Source: Paraphysoderma sedebokerense
Taxonomy: Eukaryota; Blastocladiomycota; Physodermatomycetes; Physodermatales; Physodermataceae
DNA length: 64,000 nt
NCBI GenBank assembly: GCA_025602915.1
Contig: JAHLJZ010000014.1
Location: 310,001-374,000, forward strand
Reading direction: 5' to 3'
In this document: positions 10,581 through 22,502 of the stretch, piece by piece
Position numbering within the stretch: position 1 is the stretch's first letter
How the letters are laid out: the number at the start of each line of letters is the position of its first letter
Notes under the pieces: model-generated
Told to the model about the DNA's origin: nothing
The model's database searches: none
The model's input: the letters and a program-made list of their open reading frames with translations, nothing else
Translations under genes and position numbers: made by a program

Positions 10581-11346
10581 TTAAACTATAGATTTACTTG
10601 AATTCATCACGGGTTGTCTCGTCCCAGAACGATTTTTATTCATGAATGCGGCCGTAATACTTCTAGATAAAAATGAATCACTAACATTGATTGTAGTGTT
10701 GATTATACCGTACCACATCAAACTGTGATTAGCTTCAATCCCAAGTTGAAGTAAAACGCTGAAGGTCGTGACAATTGTGCAACTGACTACGCAAATGATT
10801 GCAGTCTTGGTAAAGAATTTTCGAGCTACTTCATCCATGTTATCAAACCTGCGGAGATGTCTGACAACAAGCAAAACGAGAACACAAATTTCAACGAAAT
10901 ACGTGACTGCCTTGACGATGTTTTGACGACCAGTGATATCACCAGGGTATCCGACGTCGCAAACGGTAGGAGTGACTTGAACAGGCCTAATGGAGATGGC
11001 AGTATGCAAATTTGTGACGACACGAGCGATTAGGAGGGGAACGAATAGAACATGTGATTTTTTGAACATTTCAGCGTCAAATATGCGGATAAGGGTGAGC
11101 ATGATAAAATCTTGGCACCATGTTGCAATAGCCTAACTGTGAGCCATGTACTGGGAGAGAGCGACACATGCTGTGATTTCTGCGAGATTAAGGTGGATGA
11201 AACCCCAAAGTAGCACGACGGTTATCGCGACTTGCGAGAAATTGACAACCATTGAAATTCCGTGCAAGGGTAGGGATAGTGCGAAAGAGTTCATGACTCT
11301 GCACGCAGAGCAATGAGATCAGTACAAAGACTTCAATGCCAATCAT
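10581..11346 (-). pseudogene. Multi-pass membrane protein, array copy C, broken
   Basis: The whole length of the family is recognisable, from the MIGIE start near 11346 to the C-terminal tail. Two defects interrupt it. Near 11250, where the siblings read RNFNIYT-NFSQVA, bases are missing and the frame changes; the downstream frame then reads VVNFSQVAITVVLLW. At 11133-11135 a TAG stop stands where copies A, B and D have a Tyr codon in the MAHSYA motif. The remaining 173 codons (10581-11102) are open and well conserved, so the decay is recent or a shorter product is made. It is closest to copy A (both have the RVVTNL and DVGYPGD wording). Confidence 0.8.
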
Positions 11347-12130
11347 TGGTTTACTGCAGACAACTATAATTAAATACGCTGATACTAACGGGGAAGCGAG
11401 GATGTTGGATGGACTGACTGTCCGGCACGGTCATTTGAGGCCGAAACCTCAAAGGAAGTATGTCTTGTATCTCTACAAAAACAACTGCTGGGTTAAACCC
11501 ACTTTTAGTAACAGAAGTGAGGGAGCCGACAGGGACTCTGAATTTGTGGCTACCGCCTATAATAAGTCCCCTTCTTGACGTCATGGTTTTCTGTTGTTTT
11601 CACGTCTCAATGCTGTTGTCAGGAATGTATGAAAGGGACGCTGGAATAGCGGTTTTATTCTTTCACTTTTGCCGGAGCAGGTTGCGCGTTGTTGCTCGCT
11701 TTACCAAATCCAGGAGTTATTTCTACCTGTCAGCAATTTCACAATTCATACGGCAGGATACTGGAACGGTCGAGCAAATTACAGTATCCTGACAGTTCTG
11801 TGCGTAGTCAACTGCACGAAAGTACGCTTCTTGTATACTTATCAATGTCATTCCCCTCAGATTATTTTCATTATTTTCGGATGCGGCAAGAATTCATAGA
11901 AGTATTATAAAGCCTGGTTCGTGTGTAATGCCTGCCTCATTAAAATAATTTAATTCCGAAAAGCAGTACAAAGCAAAATCGGTACAGTCTTCGGCAAATA
12001 TATCAAAAACTTAACTGAGAATTATTTAATTGAGGAGTAACCTGTAATACTAACAAGTATAATAAGTATACAAAGAGTAAAAAAAGCGTTACAATAAGTA
12101 AACATTTAATTGCTTTATATTTAATGTTAA
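11347..12130. other. Intergenic, no gene seen
   Basis: Overlapping short frames on both strands (11336-11910) have no family pattern and contradict each other. Nothing else seen between copies C and D. Confidence 0.5.
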
Positions 12131-12901
12131 TTAAACTGTCAATTTATCGGATAAAACTGCTTGCTTAGAACCAGAAGCATTCTTTTCCAAGAAAGCCTCA
12201 GTGATACTTTGTGCGAGGAATGAATCACTTATACTGATAGTTGTGTTGATCAATCCAAACCACATCAATGTATGTCCAGGCTCAATTCCCAATGTAAGGA
12301 AGAAGCTGAAAGTTGTAGCGACAGCCAAACTGAATATGCAGATAATGACAGTCTTAACAAGAAATTTACGTGCGACGACATCTTTTCTGTCGAATTTCTG
12401 AAGATGCCTGGAAACCAGAAAAACCAGGACGCAGGTCTCAACAAAATAGGTGACCGCTTTTACGATATTCTGACGACCAGTCTTGTCACCGGGAAATCCA
12501 GTGTCGCAAACAGTAGGAGTAACTTGTATGGGAGCAATTGACACCGCAGTATGCAAATTTGTAGCAGCCCTTGCGATTAAAAGAGGAATGAAGACGAAAA
12601 GCGACTTTTTGAATATTTCACGGTCGAAAATTCGAATGCGTGTAAGCATGATGAAATCTTGGAACCAAGTGGTGACCGCATAACTGTTTGCCATGTAATG
12701 CGAAAGTGCAATACACTGAGTGGTTACTGCGACGTTGAAATGGATGAATGTCCAAAGTAAGATGGTAGTTAATGCAACTTGGGCGAAATTCGCAAACGTG
12801 TAGACATTGAAATTTCGTATGAGATTAGGGCTAATACGAAATAATTCGTGACTTTGCACGCAGAGTAACGAGATTAAGGTGAACAATTCAATTCCAATCA
12901 T
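12131..12901 (-). CDS. Multi-pass membrane protein, array copy D
   Basis: The single exon codes for 256 residues and is intact, the most upstream member of the array. All family landmarks are present: MIGIE, VQSHELFRI, WFQDFIMLTRIRIFD, PIQVTPTVCDTGFPGD, GRQNIVKAVTYF, the loop RHLQKF and the end NTTISISDSFLAQSITEAF. It pairs with copy B in helix 2 and in the SGSKQ tail. Same-strand, evenly spaced copies (about 1.5-1.8 kb apart) point to tandem duplication. Function unknown. Confidence 0.78.
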   Translation of the reverse strand: MIGIELFTLISLLCVQSHELFRISPNLIRNFNVYTFANFAQVALTTILLWTFIHFNVAVTTQCIALSHYMANSYAVTTWFQDFIMLTRIRIFDREIFKKSLFVFIPLLIARAATNLHTAVSIAPIQVTPTVCDTGFPGDKTGRQNIVKAVTYFVETCVLVFLVSRHLQKFDRKDVVARKFLVKTVIICIFSLAVATTFSFFLTLGIEPGHTLMWFGLINTTISISDSFLAQSITEAFLEKNASGSKQAVLSDKLTV

Positions 12902-14149
12902 CTGGGAAAAAAGTTCTGTAAATTTATCAAAGAGATGTGAGAATGGTCAGAGGGAACTGTCCTATTTAACACTATCCGAATCAAAGTCCTGTGACAGGAC
13001 CACCGATATTGTCCGGCATCATCCAAGGCGCAAAAAATAAACCGACTCACTCATCTCATCCAGACCAAAATTCTCCCATTCCACAAGATGGCAAGGCGAA
13101 TCTCTGATTTCTGCGACAGACATAGTAGCGCCCAGAATAGTTACACCCTCCGCTGGCAGTTATGACAATGAGCTTCACTGTTCAAATCCGTGACTGGGCC
13201 CTGATGGGATTTGACGCGTCACATATATTCGGCTCTAGAGTGTTCCTGGACAACGGCCTGCTGCATTTCGGAAATTTGCGAATAATTGTTTAACAATGAA
13301 ATTCTCGATGACATCGACTTTTTGATTCTGAAAAGCGATGGGCGGCTTCCGGAGTAAATGAATTTGGATATCTAGTCACAGTGACTGCGCTTGGACAGCC
13401 AGAACAACGAACAACACATAGATTGTCTGTGGTCCAGACTGAAAAATAGAAGGTCAAATGTCCAGATCTTTTCTGATAATTCTCAGTTCAAATAGTATGC
13501 TTGATTCATACGAAAGCCTTCACCGTGACCATTTTTCCGTCTGGACTTTGTCACGCCTTCACGAGATGGAAAATCTGGTTATAGCGCATCCGCCATAATT
13601 TGAGACTGCTTCGAACAAACTGTTCTTTTCTCGTTCTCAAAATACGTTTTGAACGTTTTGTGAATATTTTGAGAACCTCGTTCGTCGACTTCGTTCTCCA
13701 AATACGTTTTGAACGTTTTGGGGTCTGAATGCGATGTCAGTAGCAACACTACATGAAACCATGGAAACATAGACGGCAATTACAGATGTCTATATTCACA
13801 AAGATGAGGGGGTTATTCACAGTAGTTATATAACATCTATCTGTATATAAACTCTGATTGACAGATTATCAGTGCGTATAGTCATGTATGGTTGATTGCA
13901 TGCCCGTTCTCTGGTTGTGCGGGATGATGAAGAGGAACGAGAGAAGCGCGACTTGTTTGGAGACGAACCGCGTCGCCCATTGGCCGGCCGAAGACACGCA
14001 GCCCGCCGCACAATGGGCCTTATCGTAATGCGATTTTGTCCGTGTTGAAATTGGAGCATCTCTGCCCTCTTATATCTCCCCGCTATTCGCTCTTGTGGTA
14101 ATCCCATCTTATATCCGTACTCAGAGAGGATTTGGCATTCGTAGTAGTC
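12902..14149. other. Intergenic region before the sulfite reductase fusion gene
   Basis: About 1.25 kb without a convincing gene. It contains a pair of 30-base direct repeats (separate entry). A 93-codon frame on the minus strand at 13826-14107 overlaps the likely promoter, shows no family pattern, and I do not call it. Confidence 0.5.
13631..13720. repeat. Pair of 30-base direct repeats
   Basis: Copies at 13631-13660 and 13691-13720 differ at one position. Each contains AAATACGTTTTGAACGTTTTG, within which CGTTTTG occurs twice. They start exactly 60 bases apart, with a 30-base spacer of similar composition. They lie about 430-520 bases before the sulfite reductase fusion gene, so they could be a regulator-binding cluster or a local duplication. 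Confidence 0.75.
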
Positions 14150-17100
14150 ATGTCCGCAACTCGCACGTCTGCAGATTCCCGTCCTTCAGACTCACTACCC
14201 TCTCCCGTGTCACCGCCCCTCTCTCCTCCGGCTCATTTGCCAAAAATAATCGGTGGAGGTTCTCTTATTGTTGCATGGCAATTGAAAAACAAGAATGTTC
14301 TGGTGATTGGTGCCAACAAAGTTGCATTTACAAGAGTGTTGTTCGCTCTAGGTGTGTTAAGCAGAATCCGCAGGTCAAGCATGTACTACGAGTCTTCCGT
14401 ACTCGACGTACAGTTGGACAAAAAATATCTGATTCTTGGTTTGCTGATGAAAATTCTCTATTTATCCTTAGACGCGGATGCCCATGTTACTGTCATCGCT
14501 CCCCCTGCCCAAGTTCAGCTCGCGCCAGAATTCTTATCGTTGGCGACGAGCCACAAAATTCATCTCTCCTACAAATCTCCCACAAGGGAAGACCTGTTAC
14601 AATCGGATGAAAACGAATCTCCTTCTGCAGTTCTGGTAGCGACAGACGACGATCAATTAGCCGTGAAAGTTTCAAAGTGGTGCAAAGATCTGGGCATACC
14701 CGTCAACGTAGCGAATCATCCAGATCTTTGCGACTTTTGGTTCACATCTAGCTACCGAGACGGTAAGAGTGACTCCATCCGCAAAATATCAGAGTGCAAT
14801 CCTTAACATTTGATTTTCGAACAGGCCCAATTCAAATTGCTGTGTCGACCAACGGATCCGGTCAATCCCTCGCCAACAAAATAAGAAATTACATCGCCCA
14901 ATCTCTTCCAAAATCACTTGGCTCTTCTCTCCAAAAAATTAAGTTCCTCAAAGAATCTCTAGATAGGTTGGATTCAAGCCAAAGTCATGTGGTTTCTCGA
15001 CTTAATCAAATATGTGAATCCTGGCCGATTGAAGCTCTAGCGCATTTCGACGACTCATCTGTACAATCCTCTTCACAGCCTTCCTCAAAAAATCAGGGGA
15101 AGATACAACTTGTGGGCGCTGGGCCTGGGTCGGTAGATCTACTTACTTTCGGTGCAATTAAAGCCATATCCCAGGCAGATGTTGTCATTTCCGATAAATT
15201 GGTCCATTCGTCCATTTTGCAGTTCGTTACCGGTGAATTACAAGTTGCAACACGGTCACAAGGTAAAGCTGTGGAAGATCAGAAGCGTTTAATGGATATG
15301 ACGATAGCGGCTGCCCAAGCCGGTAAAACAGTCGTTCGACTCAAAATTGGAGATCCCTTTCTATTCGGTCGCGGCGGTGAAGAGATTCTCTATTTCCGTA
15401 AACATGGCTTCGAGCCGGAAGTCCTTCCCGGGGTATCTTCTGCCTTCGCTGCTCCCGCTTTAGCCAACATTCCAATCACACATAGAGGTGTTGCTGATCA
15501 AGTCTTGATCGCTACTGGCAGGTCGGAAAATGGCGGTTTTCCAGAAGTCCCGTATTTTTCACCGAAAAGAACGACTGTATTTCTAATGGCTACGAACCGA
15601 ATCCGTCAGCTAGTCGAAATCTTAAAGTTGAGAGGTTATCCCAATGCTTTGGCGGCATGCGTGGTAGAAAAAGCGTATCACCCCGATCAAAGATGGTTCT
15701 ATGGCGTGATCGAAAATTTGGCTGACTTGATCGAAAATGAAGAGGTGACTAGCCCGACCACTATCATTATCGGAAACTCCGTAGATGTGCTCAACAATGT
15801 AGCGAAAGTCGAATCTGATGCTGGGCTGCCCAAAACTGTTACGGAGGTTGCTACCGAAGATGTTATAAATGACCTGACGATTGCTTCGCCTACTTCTCAG
15901 AGTATTCACACAACTTCTAAATTGGCTTCGTCTGATGATGAGGTTTTACTTCCGCCTTCCTCGCTTCATGATGGATCTACGGTAATATCATCGATAGCTT
16001 TGAAAACGTCCGATCTGATTTTCGTCTATCCATCTTTGCCGACGTTTGCCCCACATCTTGGCGATCACTTGCTCCGTCTTTCTCAGGAAGATTTAGAAAT
16101 CAATATCCATTCACAGGTTCCTTCCATTCATCATATGCCGACGCGACCTGGTGCATTGCGCACGATTTTGGGCGCAGCCGTGTCTTCTAGCAATATTACT
16201 GTTTTAACGGCTTCTCCTGGGTTAAGTTACATGTATTCGACAATCAAAAAGTTGGCGGCGCAAAAGTTGGCCCGTAAATCAACTCTCGTGGTACATGTCG
16301 GCGCCGCATCTCATGTTCACAGTGAAGAGGCTGTGCTCGACAAAGACTCGGATTTAGATACTCCAATTGAAAAGTTTTCAGACGACTTCACTTCAGTTCA
16401 CTTGTTGAAATCTTTGCCAGTTCCAATCTTCGTTTCACATTCACCTCAAGATTCGCAATATTCTTCTATTGTTACCTTCGTCATATCCAAAATCTTTTCT
16501 ATTCCTACTATTCATGTTGTCGATCACATTCGCACACTCTTTACTCCGTCTGATGTCTCAATCTCGCTGCTTCCTGCTTCTGTTATCTCAAAATTGATCA
16601 GTGTTCTGACCTCACGCCTCACTCAGTCGTCAAATGTACTCGGCGTTACCAAACAGTTGATGCAATTGCTAGGCAAATTGACTCGATCTACCTTTGCCCC
16701 ATTCGAGTATTCTGGACATCCCGAGCCTTCGACCGTTATTGTGACGCTAGGAGCCAGCTTCCGCGCTGTCGAAACAACTATCGTGACATCTCCAGATTTG
16801 CGGGTCGGTGCGGTGAATGTTAGATTGTTGAGACCGTGGAGTTCGGAAGATTTGGTCGAAGTTCTACCGAAATCGGTGAAAAGAGTAGCAGTCTTGGAAG
16901 TCGGAGAAGGGAATGAGTTGTACAAGGATGTAATTGGGAGCTTCAATGTTATTGCAAACGAGGAGGTTCCGGAGGTAGTCTATGGTCGTGTTGATCCGAC
17001 TGAAAAATTGTCACCGGAAGGAGTTTTGGCGCTTTTCAAGGAGTTGGGGAGGTCGAGTAACGTCGCGGAATTCGTTTTATCAACTAAGCAAGTTGATTCA

Positions 17101-18620
17101 TCTATGATTTTGGGTCCGCCAACTCGTATTGCCCCACTCCAATCTGAAGTATCGTTGCCTTCATTCCTGCCTTCTTCTTATAACAAAGATCTTCATCTCC
17201 GCCTTAAACTGGAAGCCGAACGCCATAATGCTCCAGTCACATCGACACATACTATCACTACCGCTCTCAAGCAGTTGTTGTTGTCAGAAGTTTACAACAC
17301 GTCCAACCCGCTTCGCCCTGATATTGCTAAACCGGGTTCGGACAGTCCGTATCAACGAACATATCAAGTCCGATTAGTCGAAAATAAGCGATTAACTCCT
17401 CATTCATATGATCGTAATGTATTCCACTTGGAGTTGGACGTCACTGGAACCGGACTCAAGTACGACATTGGTGATGCTCTGGGTATTCATGGACATAACG
17501 ATTCTCAAGAAGCTTTAGACTTCCTGGCATTCTATAATCTTAATCCGGACGATATTGTTTCACTTCCACCAACTACTTCTCGAACGGGTACAATTCATAA
17601 TACCGCTAAAACAGAGTACAGAACAATCTACCAACTTTTCACACAAGTCCTTGATTTATTTGGCCGTCCTTCGAAGCGGTTCTATGAAGCGCTCGCCCAT
17701 CATGCTACTGCTGAGTCTGAAAAGCAGCAGCTTCTACATCTCATCTCAGCAGAAGGTGCCGCCGACTTTAAATCGCGCGTTGACGAAACGATAACATATG
17801 CGGATATCCTCTACGAATTTCCATCCGCCCATCCTCCTCTTCATTATCTCGTTTCTATGATTCCCCCAATTAAACCACGTCACTACTCTATCGCTTCGTC
17901 TCAGAAAATGCATCCTAATAGTGTCAATTTGCTTATCGTGGCGGTTGATTGGGTTACACCGAAAGGCAAAAAGCGTTACGGCCAATGTACTCGATACCTA
18001 TTGACGCTCAAACCGGACTCCCTTCTTACAGTCTCACTGAAGCCCTCTGTTATGAAGCTGCCGCCGAACCACGCACAACCCGTTATTATGGCTGGTCTCG
18101 GAACAGGTTTAGCTCCTCATATGGCTTTCATCGAAGAAAGAGCGTTCCTAAAGACACAAGGTCACGAAGTCGGTCCTATGGTGTTATATTTTGGTTCTAG
18201 AACCAGAAAAGCGGAATATTTGTATGGAGAATTATTGGAATTGTATCAGGAGTTGGGCGTCGTTGATCTTAGATTAGCGTTTAGCAGAGATTTGGATGAA
18301 AATGGAGGAAAGAAAGTTTATATTCAGCATAGAATCCGTGAAGATATGGAACAATTGGCAGAAATGATGCTGAACAAGGAAGGATGCTTTTATCTGTGTG
18401 GTCCTGGTAAGTTCTCTTTTCCGTTGCCCTTCTCCAATAATTTTGTGATGTGTAGTTTGTTCTAATTAGCACTTGTTATACTCTAGTGTGGCCTGTTCCA
18501 GACGTTAAAGATGCGATAGTCGACTCATTCGTAACTTATGGCGGACACTCTACCGATTCTGCGGGTAAACTGATTGAAGAAATGAAGGAAGAGGAACGAT
18601 ACGTTTTGGAAGTGTACTAG
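14150..18620 (+). CDS. Siroheme synthase / uroporphyrinogen methyltransferase / sulfite reductase flavoprotein fusion (MET8-MET1-MET10)
   Basis: Four exons (14150-14351, 14472-14762, 14825-18406, 18487-18620) give 1,402 residues. Residues about 33-200 are the Met8 NAD domain (VLVIGANKVA, LVATDD, CDFWFTSSYRDG). Residues about 256-480 are a uroporphyrinogen-III C-methyltransferase (LVGAGPGSVDLL, GDPFLFGRGGEE, PITHRG). From about 559 follows a Met10-type chain: a pyruvate-oxidoreductase-like region, a FAD domain with RHYSIASS near 1182, a NADPH domain with GTGLAPHMAF near 1256, and the end CGPVWPVPD...LEVY. The protein would make siroheme and feed NADPH electrons to the separate haemoprotein subunit that uses siroheme. 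Introns 1 (120 nt, stop-free and in frame) and 2 were placed by family continuity (LFALDADAHVTV; RDGPIQIAV). Residue 149 is Asn where Met8 and CysG have the catalytic Asp. Confidence 0.9.
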
Positions 18621-19049
18621 GCAATCGCATTAGTTGTAAAAATGCTTTCTTTCGGCATACTTTTTATCACTGTATTATTATTACTTCAAATTTCAATTAA
18701 GAACGAACTGATATGATGTGTATGAATTTAATTTTGTACTATATATATACAAAATACATATTCCATGACTCGAATATTCTGATGATGTCAATGTAGGCAA
18801 TAAGGAACCGTGAAGGTTGTGTTGACTAGATTGGCGTGTTCATAGAATACGCTAAAATCGAGACGGATCCTGACATGTCACATTGCTTCACAACATGTCT
18901 CACATATCGCAAAACACAAAATGTCAGACGAATTTATTCGATAACTCTATAATTACTTCTTTATATATAATGATTCTGCACCAACACAATCTAACTTCAT
19001 TCCCATTCTTTTCCTTTGGCTCTTGCAGTGCATATATTTAATTCAAAAA
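18621..19049. other. Convergent intergenic region
   Basis: 3' ends of the sulfite reductase fusion gene and the methylmalonate-semialdehyde dehydrogenase gene face each other. AT-rich, no gene seen. Confidence 0.55.
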
Positions 19050-21725
19050 TTAACGTAAAGTAGGCATAACAACATTCGCCATTTTGCTTTCTACGTCTTC
19101 GCTTTTCCATAACGATGTCACGGTTTTGGTACTGGTGAAGAATTGGATACCTGATTTTCCGTAAAAGTTGATGTCTCCTTGAATTGATCCACGCGAGCCG
19201 GTAAACTGTCGACGGAACAAAGAGGTGTTATTACTGGAGAGAGAGAGTTGCGCAAATGAAGAAGAGAGAAAAAAAAATAGGGAGAGCGAACTTACAGCGA
19301 ACATGGGTAATGGCACAGGGATGGGTACGTTGACTGATGAATGGAAAATAAAGGAAAGATATTTCATTAGTGATGTTATGATGATAAAGTATGTAGCGTC
19401 ATCATAAAGCCAGTATTTAACTTACCTCCGACTTGTCCGACATTGATATCTTTTGTGAACTTTCGAGCGGCAGCCTATGTATTCGTAAAACCATATTTAA
19501 TATCGCAATCTTACACACACATTGTCCATCATCATTCGTAGCCCCCCAAAACCATATGGATCACAAAGGAAAAATAGACTTAACATACCCCGTCTTGTGT
19601 GAAAACGGCAGTTCCATTTCCGTATTGGTTCTTGTTGACAATTTCAATTGCTTCTTCTAAGGTATCGGTGAACAGACAAACCATGACGGGCCCGAAAATT
19701 TCTTCTTTGTAACAAGTCATATCGGTGGTGACATTAGAGATGATTGTGGGGCCGACGAAATTGCCGTTGGGGTATTTAGGAACCTGAAGTGATGGTCACG
19801 TTGAACGTTAAGTATGGAAACAAAGGAGGGATAAGAAGTGAAACGAGAGAAATAAAACCTTGATGCCACGACCATCAAGAACGATTTCAGCGCCTTCTTC
19901 TTTGGCAGATTGAATAATTCTTTCTACTCGCTGTTTCGCCTCTTTTGTAATCAAAGGTCCTAAGTCGGTATTCGGTTCAAGTCCTCCGTTGACTTTCAGT
20001 TTCTTGGCTCGCTCGATCAATTCAGGTACAAGATTCTTTGCAGAACCAACAAAGATAGCGGTAGGAAGTGCCATACACCTTTGGCCAGCCGCACCGAAAG
20101 CAGCACCCACAAGAGCGTTGAGGGTTTGATTGATATTACAATCGGGAAGAATGATACCGTGGTTCTTGGCTCCAAGATTAGCCTGAACAGATGATTTGTG
20201 GAAATTTCGTTAGTTCACGAACAATAGACTGTGTAGCAAAGCTACTTACCTGGACACGTTTTCCATTGCTTGTTCCTTGTTCGAAGATATATTTGCCTGC
20301 GCGATCTCCTCCGACGAAAGAAATGGCTTTGATATTCTGATCTCTGCAGATGAAGTTGACTGTATCATGTCTATACAAATTAATTCGTTAATATCGGAAC
20401 TGATTTCAAGCCAAAGCAAAGAACATGCGCGCTAGATGTACTTACGCTCCGTGGATGACATTCAAAACACCTTTTGGCAAACCGGCTTCCATAGCTAACT
20501 CGGCCAACATCATGGCAGCTCCGGGATCTCTTTCGGAGGGTTTAAGGATCATGGTGTTACCGCAGATTGTGGACATGGGGAACATCTGAATTTGGGAGAA
20601 CGACGAACAAGGTTAAGAAGTGTATGGCGCCAAAAGAAAAAGAGATCGAAGCTACCCATAGAGGAATCATCGCAGGGAAGTTGAATCTGAAGAGAGGAAA
20701 ATTGTTATTAGCTTTAAAGATCACATGAGGAATAATATAAGTGACAAGATGGCGGTAAACATACGGGCAAACACCAGCAGTAACACCCAAGGGTTCCTTG
20801 ATTGTGTAGGTATCCATTTCAGCGCCGACAGGCAAATGTTCACCCATCAGCAACGAGGGAGCAGCACATGCGTGTTCGACAACCTCTGTTTTGAAATAAA
20901 AATGATGCATCAATACCTTTTACTTTTAAAGTAATTTCGGCACCATGGCCGTCTGGATGGTGTCGGCGCCACAGCTACTCGAGAAAATGAGTCAAAGTTT
21001 CGGGACAACATACGTAATCCTCTAAAGACATCTCCTTTTGCATCGTCAAATGTTTTTCCTTGCTCCATTGTAATACTTTTTGCCAAATCATCCATTTTGT
21101 CTCTAATCAATTTCTGTAAATCCAACATGACTTTTTGACGTGTCAATACAGTTGTGTTTCTCCATTTCTGAAAAGCTTCTTGTGATGTTCGTGAAGCAGC
21201 TTCTAACTCGGCTGGGGTATTCTGGGGAACGAGAGTAAGTAGCTCTTGTGTGGCCTGAAGAAGCGGTTGGTGAAAATGCGGAGCGGCGGCCGGGTACAGT
21301 TAAAATTTGCAAACCGTGGGAGAAAGAGATGGAATAGACAAGAAGCATCAATCAGCATACGGGAATCTAAAAAACCGTAAAAGAACAGACTCAATTTGCT
21401 TACAGGATTACAAAGAGGAATCCAATTTTCTGATTCGGATTCAAAGAATTCTCCATTGATCAACGTTTTCGTCTTATGAATTTTAGAATGATTTTTTATT
21501 TCAGATAACTTCACGGTAGCAGGGCGCAATGTGGAGGTAGAAATAAATCTCGTAGACTATAAGGATAATTCAGGATGAATGTAAATTTAGATAAAAAGGA
21601 TTGAAAAGAGAAAGTAGCGGGCACGGTCAGTTCCGATGAAGTGTTGTCCAGAAAAAATCAATAGAACTCACGGATCTGACTGCAGAGCTCAGATATCTGT
21701 GCGGGAGTAATCTTGAGGTAATCAT
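19050..21725 (-). CDS. Methylmalonate-semialdehyde dehydrogenase (ALDH6 family), mitochondrial
   Basis: Twelve exons with agreeing phases give 540 residues: 21672-21725, 21404-21556, 21014-21254, 20765-20885, 20656-20686, 20585-20446, 20250-20370, 19859-20182, 19589-19783, 19426-19474, 19296-19333, 19050-19205. The length matches the family (about 535). The N-terminus ([18 protein letters not shown]...) is a typical mitochondrial presequence. Family hallmarks are [39 protein letters not shown], the catalytic Cys in [18 protein letters not shown], and [18 protein letters not shown] near the end. The enzyme oxidises methylmalonate and malonate semialdehyde to propionyl- and acetyl-CoA in valine and pyrimidine breakdown, in the mitochondrial matrix. 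The C-terminal [16 protein letters not shown] is also characteristic. Confidence 0.95.
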
Positions 21726-22502
21726 GATAACGAATAAGAGTGATGCGAATGACGATGGATAATTTTAGAGTACGGAATTTGTGTGTATTTAAAGGATAAA
21801 AATGCCTCGGGCCGATTTCTCCCGAGTCCCGAGCCGCAACGAGTTCTTTGCGCCAACTGGATAAAAATAAATTCTATCAATTTAAAACAGTGACACTCAG
21901 ACTGCAATCATATAGATACTGACGAATGAACAGAAAGTTTGATTGATACTATTATCATTGAATGTAAGTGCTTGCCTTTTTTACCTAATCGGGCTTCGTC
22001 AATTCGGATCTGGCGACTTCACGCATAAGAGTTCGAAAAAAACGAAAAGCTTCCCTCATCAAGTCAAGCTGCGATTTAAATACGGCATCTTTGCTTTTTA
22101 TTATTATATCCTGCATTCACCACGCAGACCTTTTATGAGAAGTGTCACCGTCCTTCTTGCATCTTCAAACCTATAACAACAGTCTAAGATACAGTTTTCT
22201 ATTCGACAATTCGCACGCAAAATATGACCGAAATTACTCATTATCATTTGGAGCCCGACGTTCAATATGTTTACTTGTCCGAAAATATAGCAGTTCATAT
22301 CATTAGGCATTTAAGATAAGCTACAACTAGTCAGCTGGATAATAATAAAGTAGCAGTTGAAAGGCTAGTTAATATGACAACAGAAAGAAAACTAGAAACG
22401 AGATAAGGATGATTGATTTATTACGAATGCCTTTGATTCGCGAAACTTGTTGAATCTATATATTTTGCGGAAAAATTAGGTGGGTATAGAGTGTCAGTAA
22501 CC
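21726..22502. other. Intergenic, no gene seen
   Basis: Promoter side of the dehydrogenase gene and 3' flank of the CUE-domain gene. Short frames on both strands have no family pattern. Confidence 0.5.

Noticed and set aside
11336-11910. Several overlapping frames between array copies C and D
   Set aside because: They conflict with each other and none shows a domain or splice support.
13826-14107. 93-codon minus-strand Arg/Ser-rich frame
   Set aside because: It overlaps the probable promoter of the fusion gene, and its composition follows local base bias. No homologue recognised.
14132-14149. Non-ATG extension of the sulfite reductase fusion protein
   Set aside because: It begins with TTG; the ATG at 14150 is the natural start.
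17129-18200. Overlapping frames inside the fusion gene on both strands
   Set aside because: Shadows of the long, strongly patterned coding exon.
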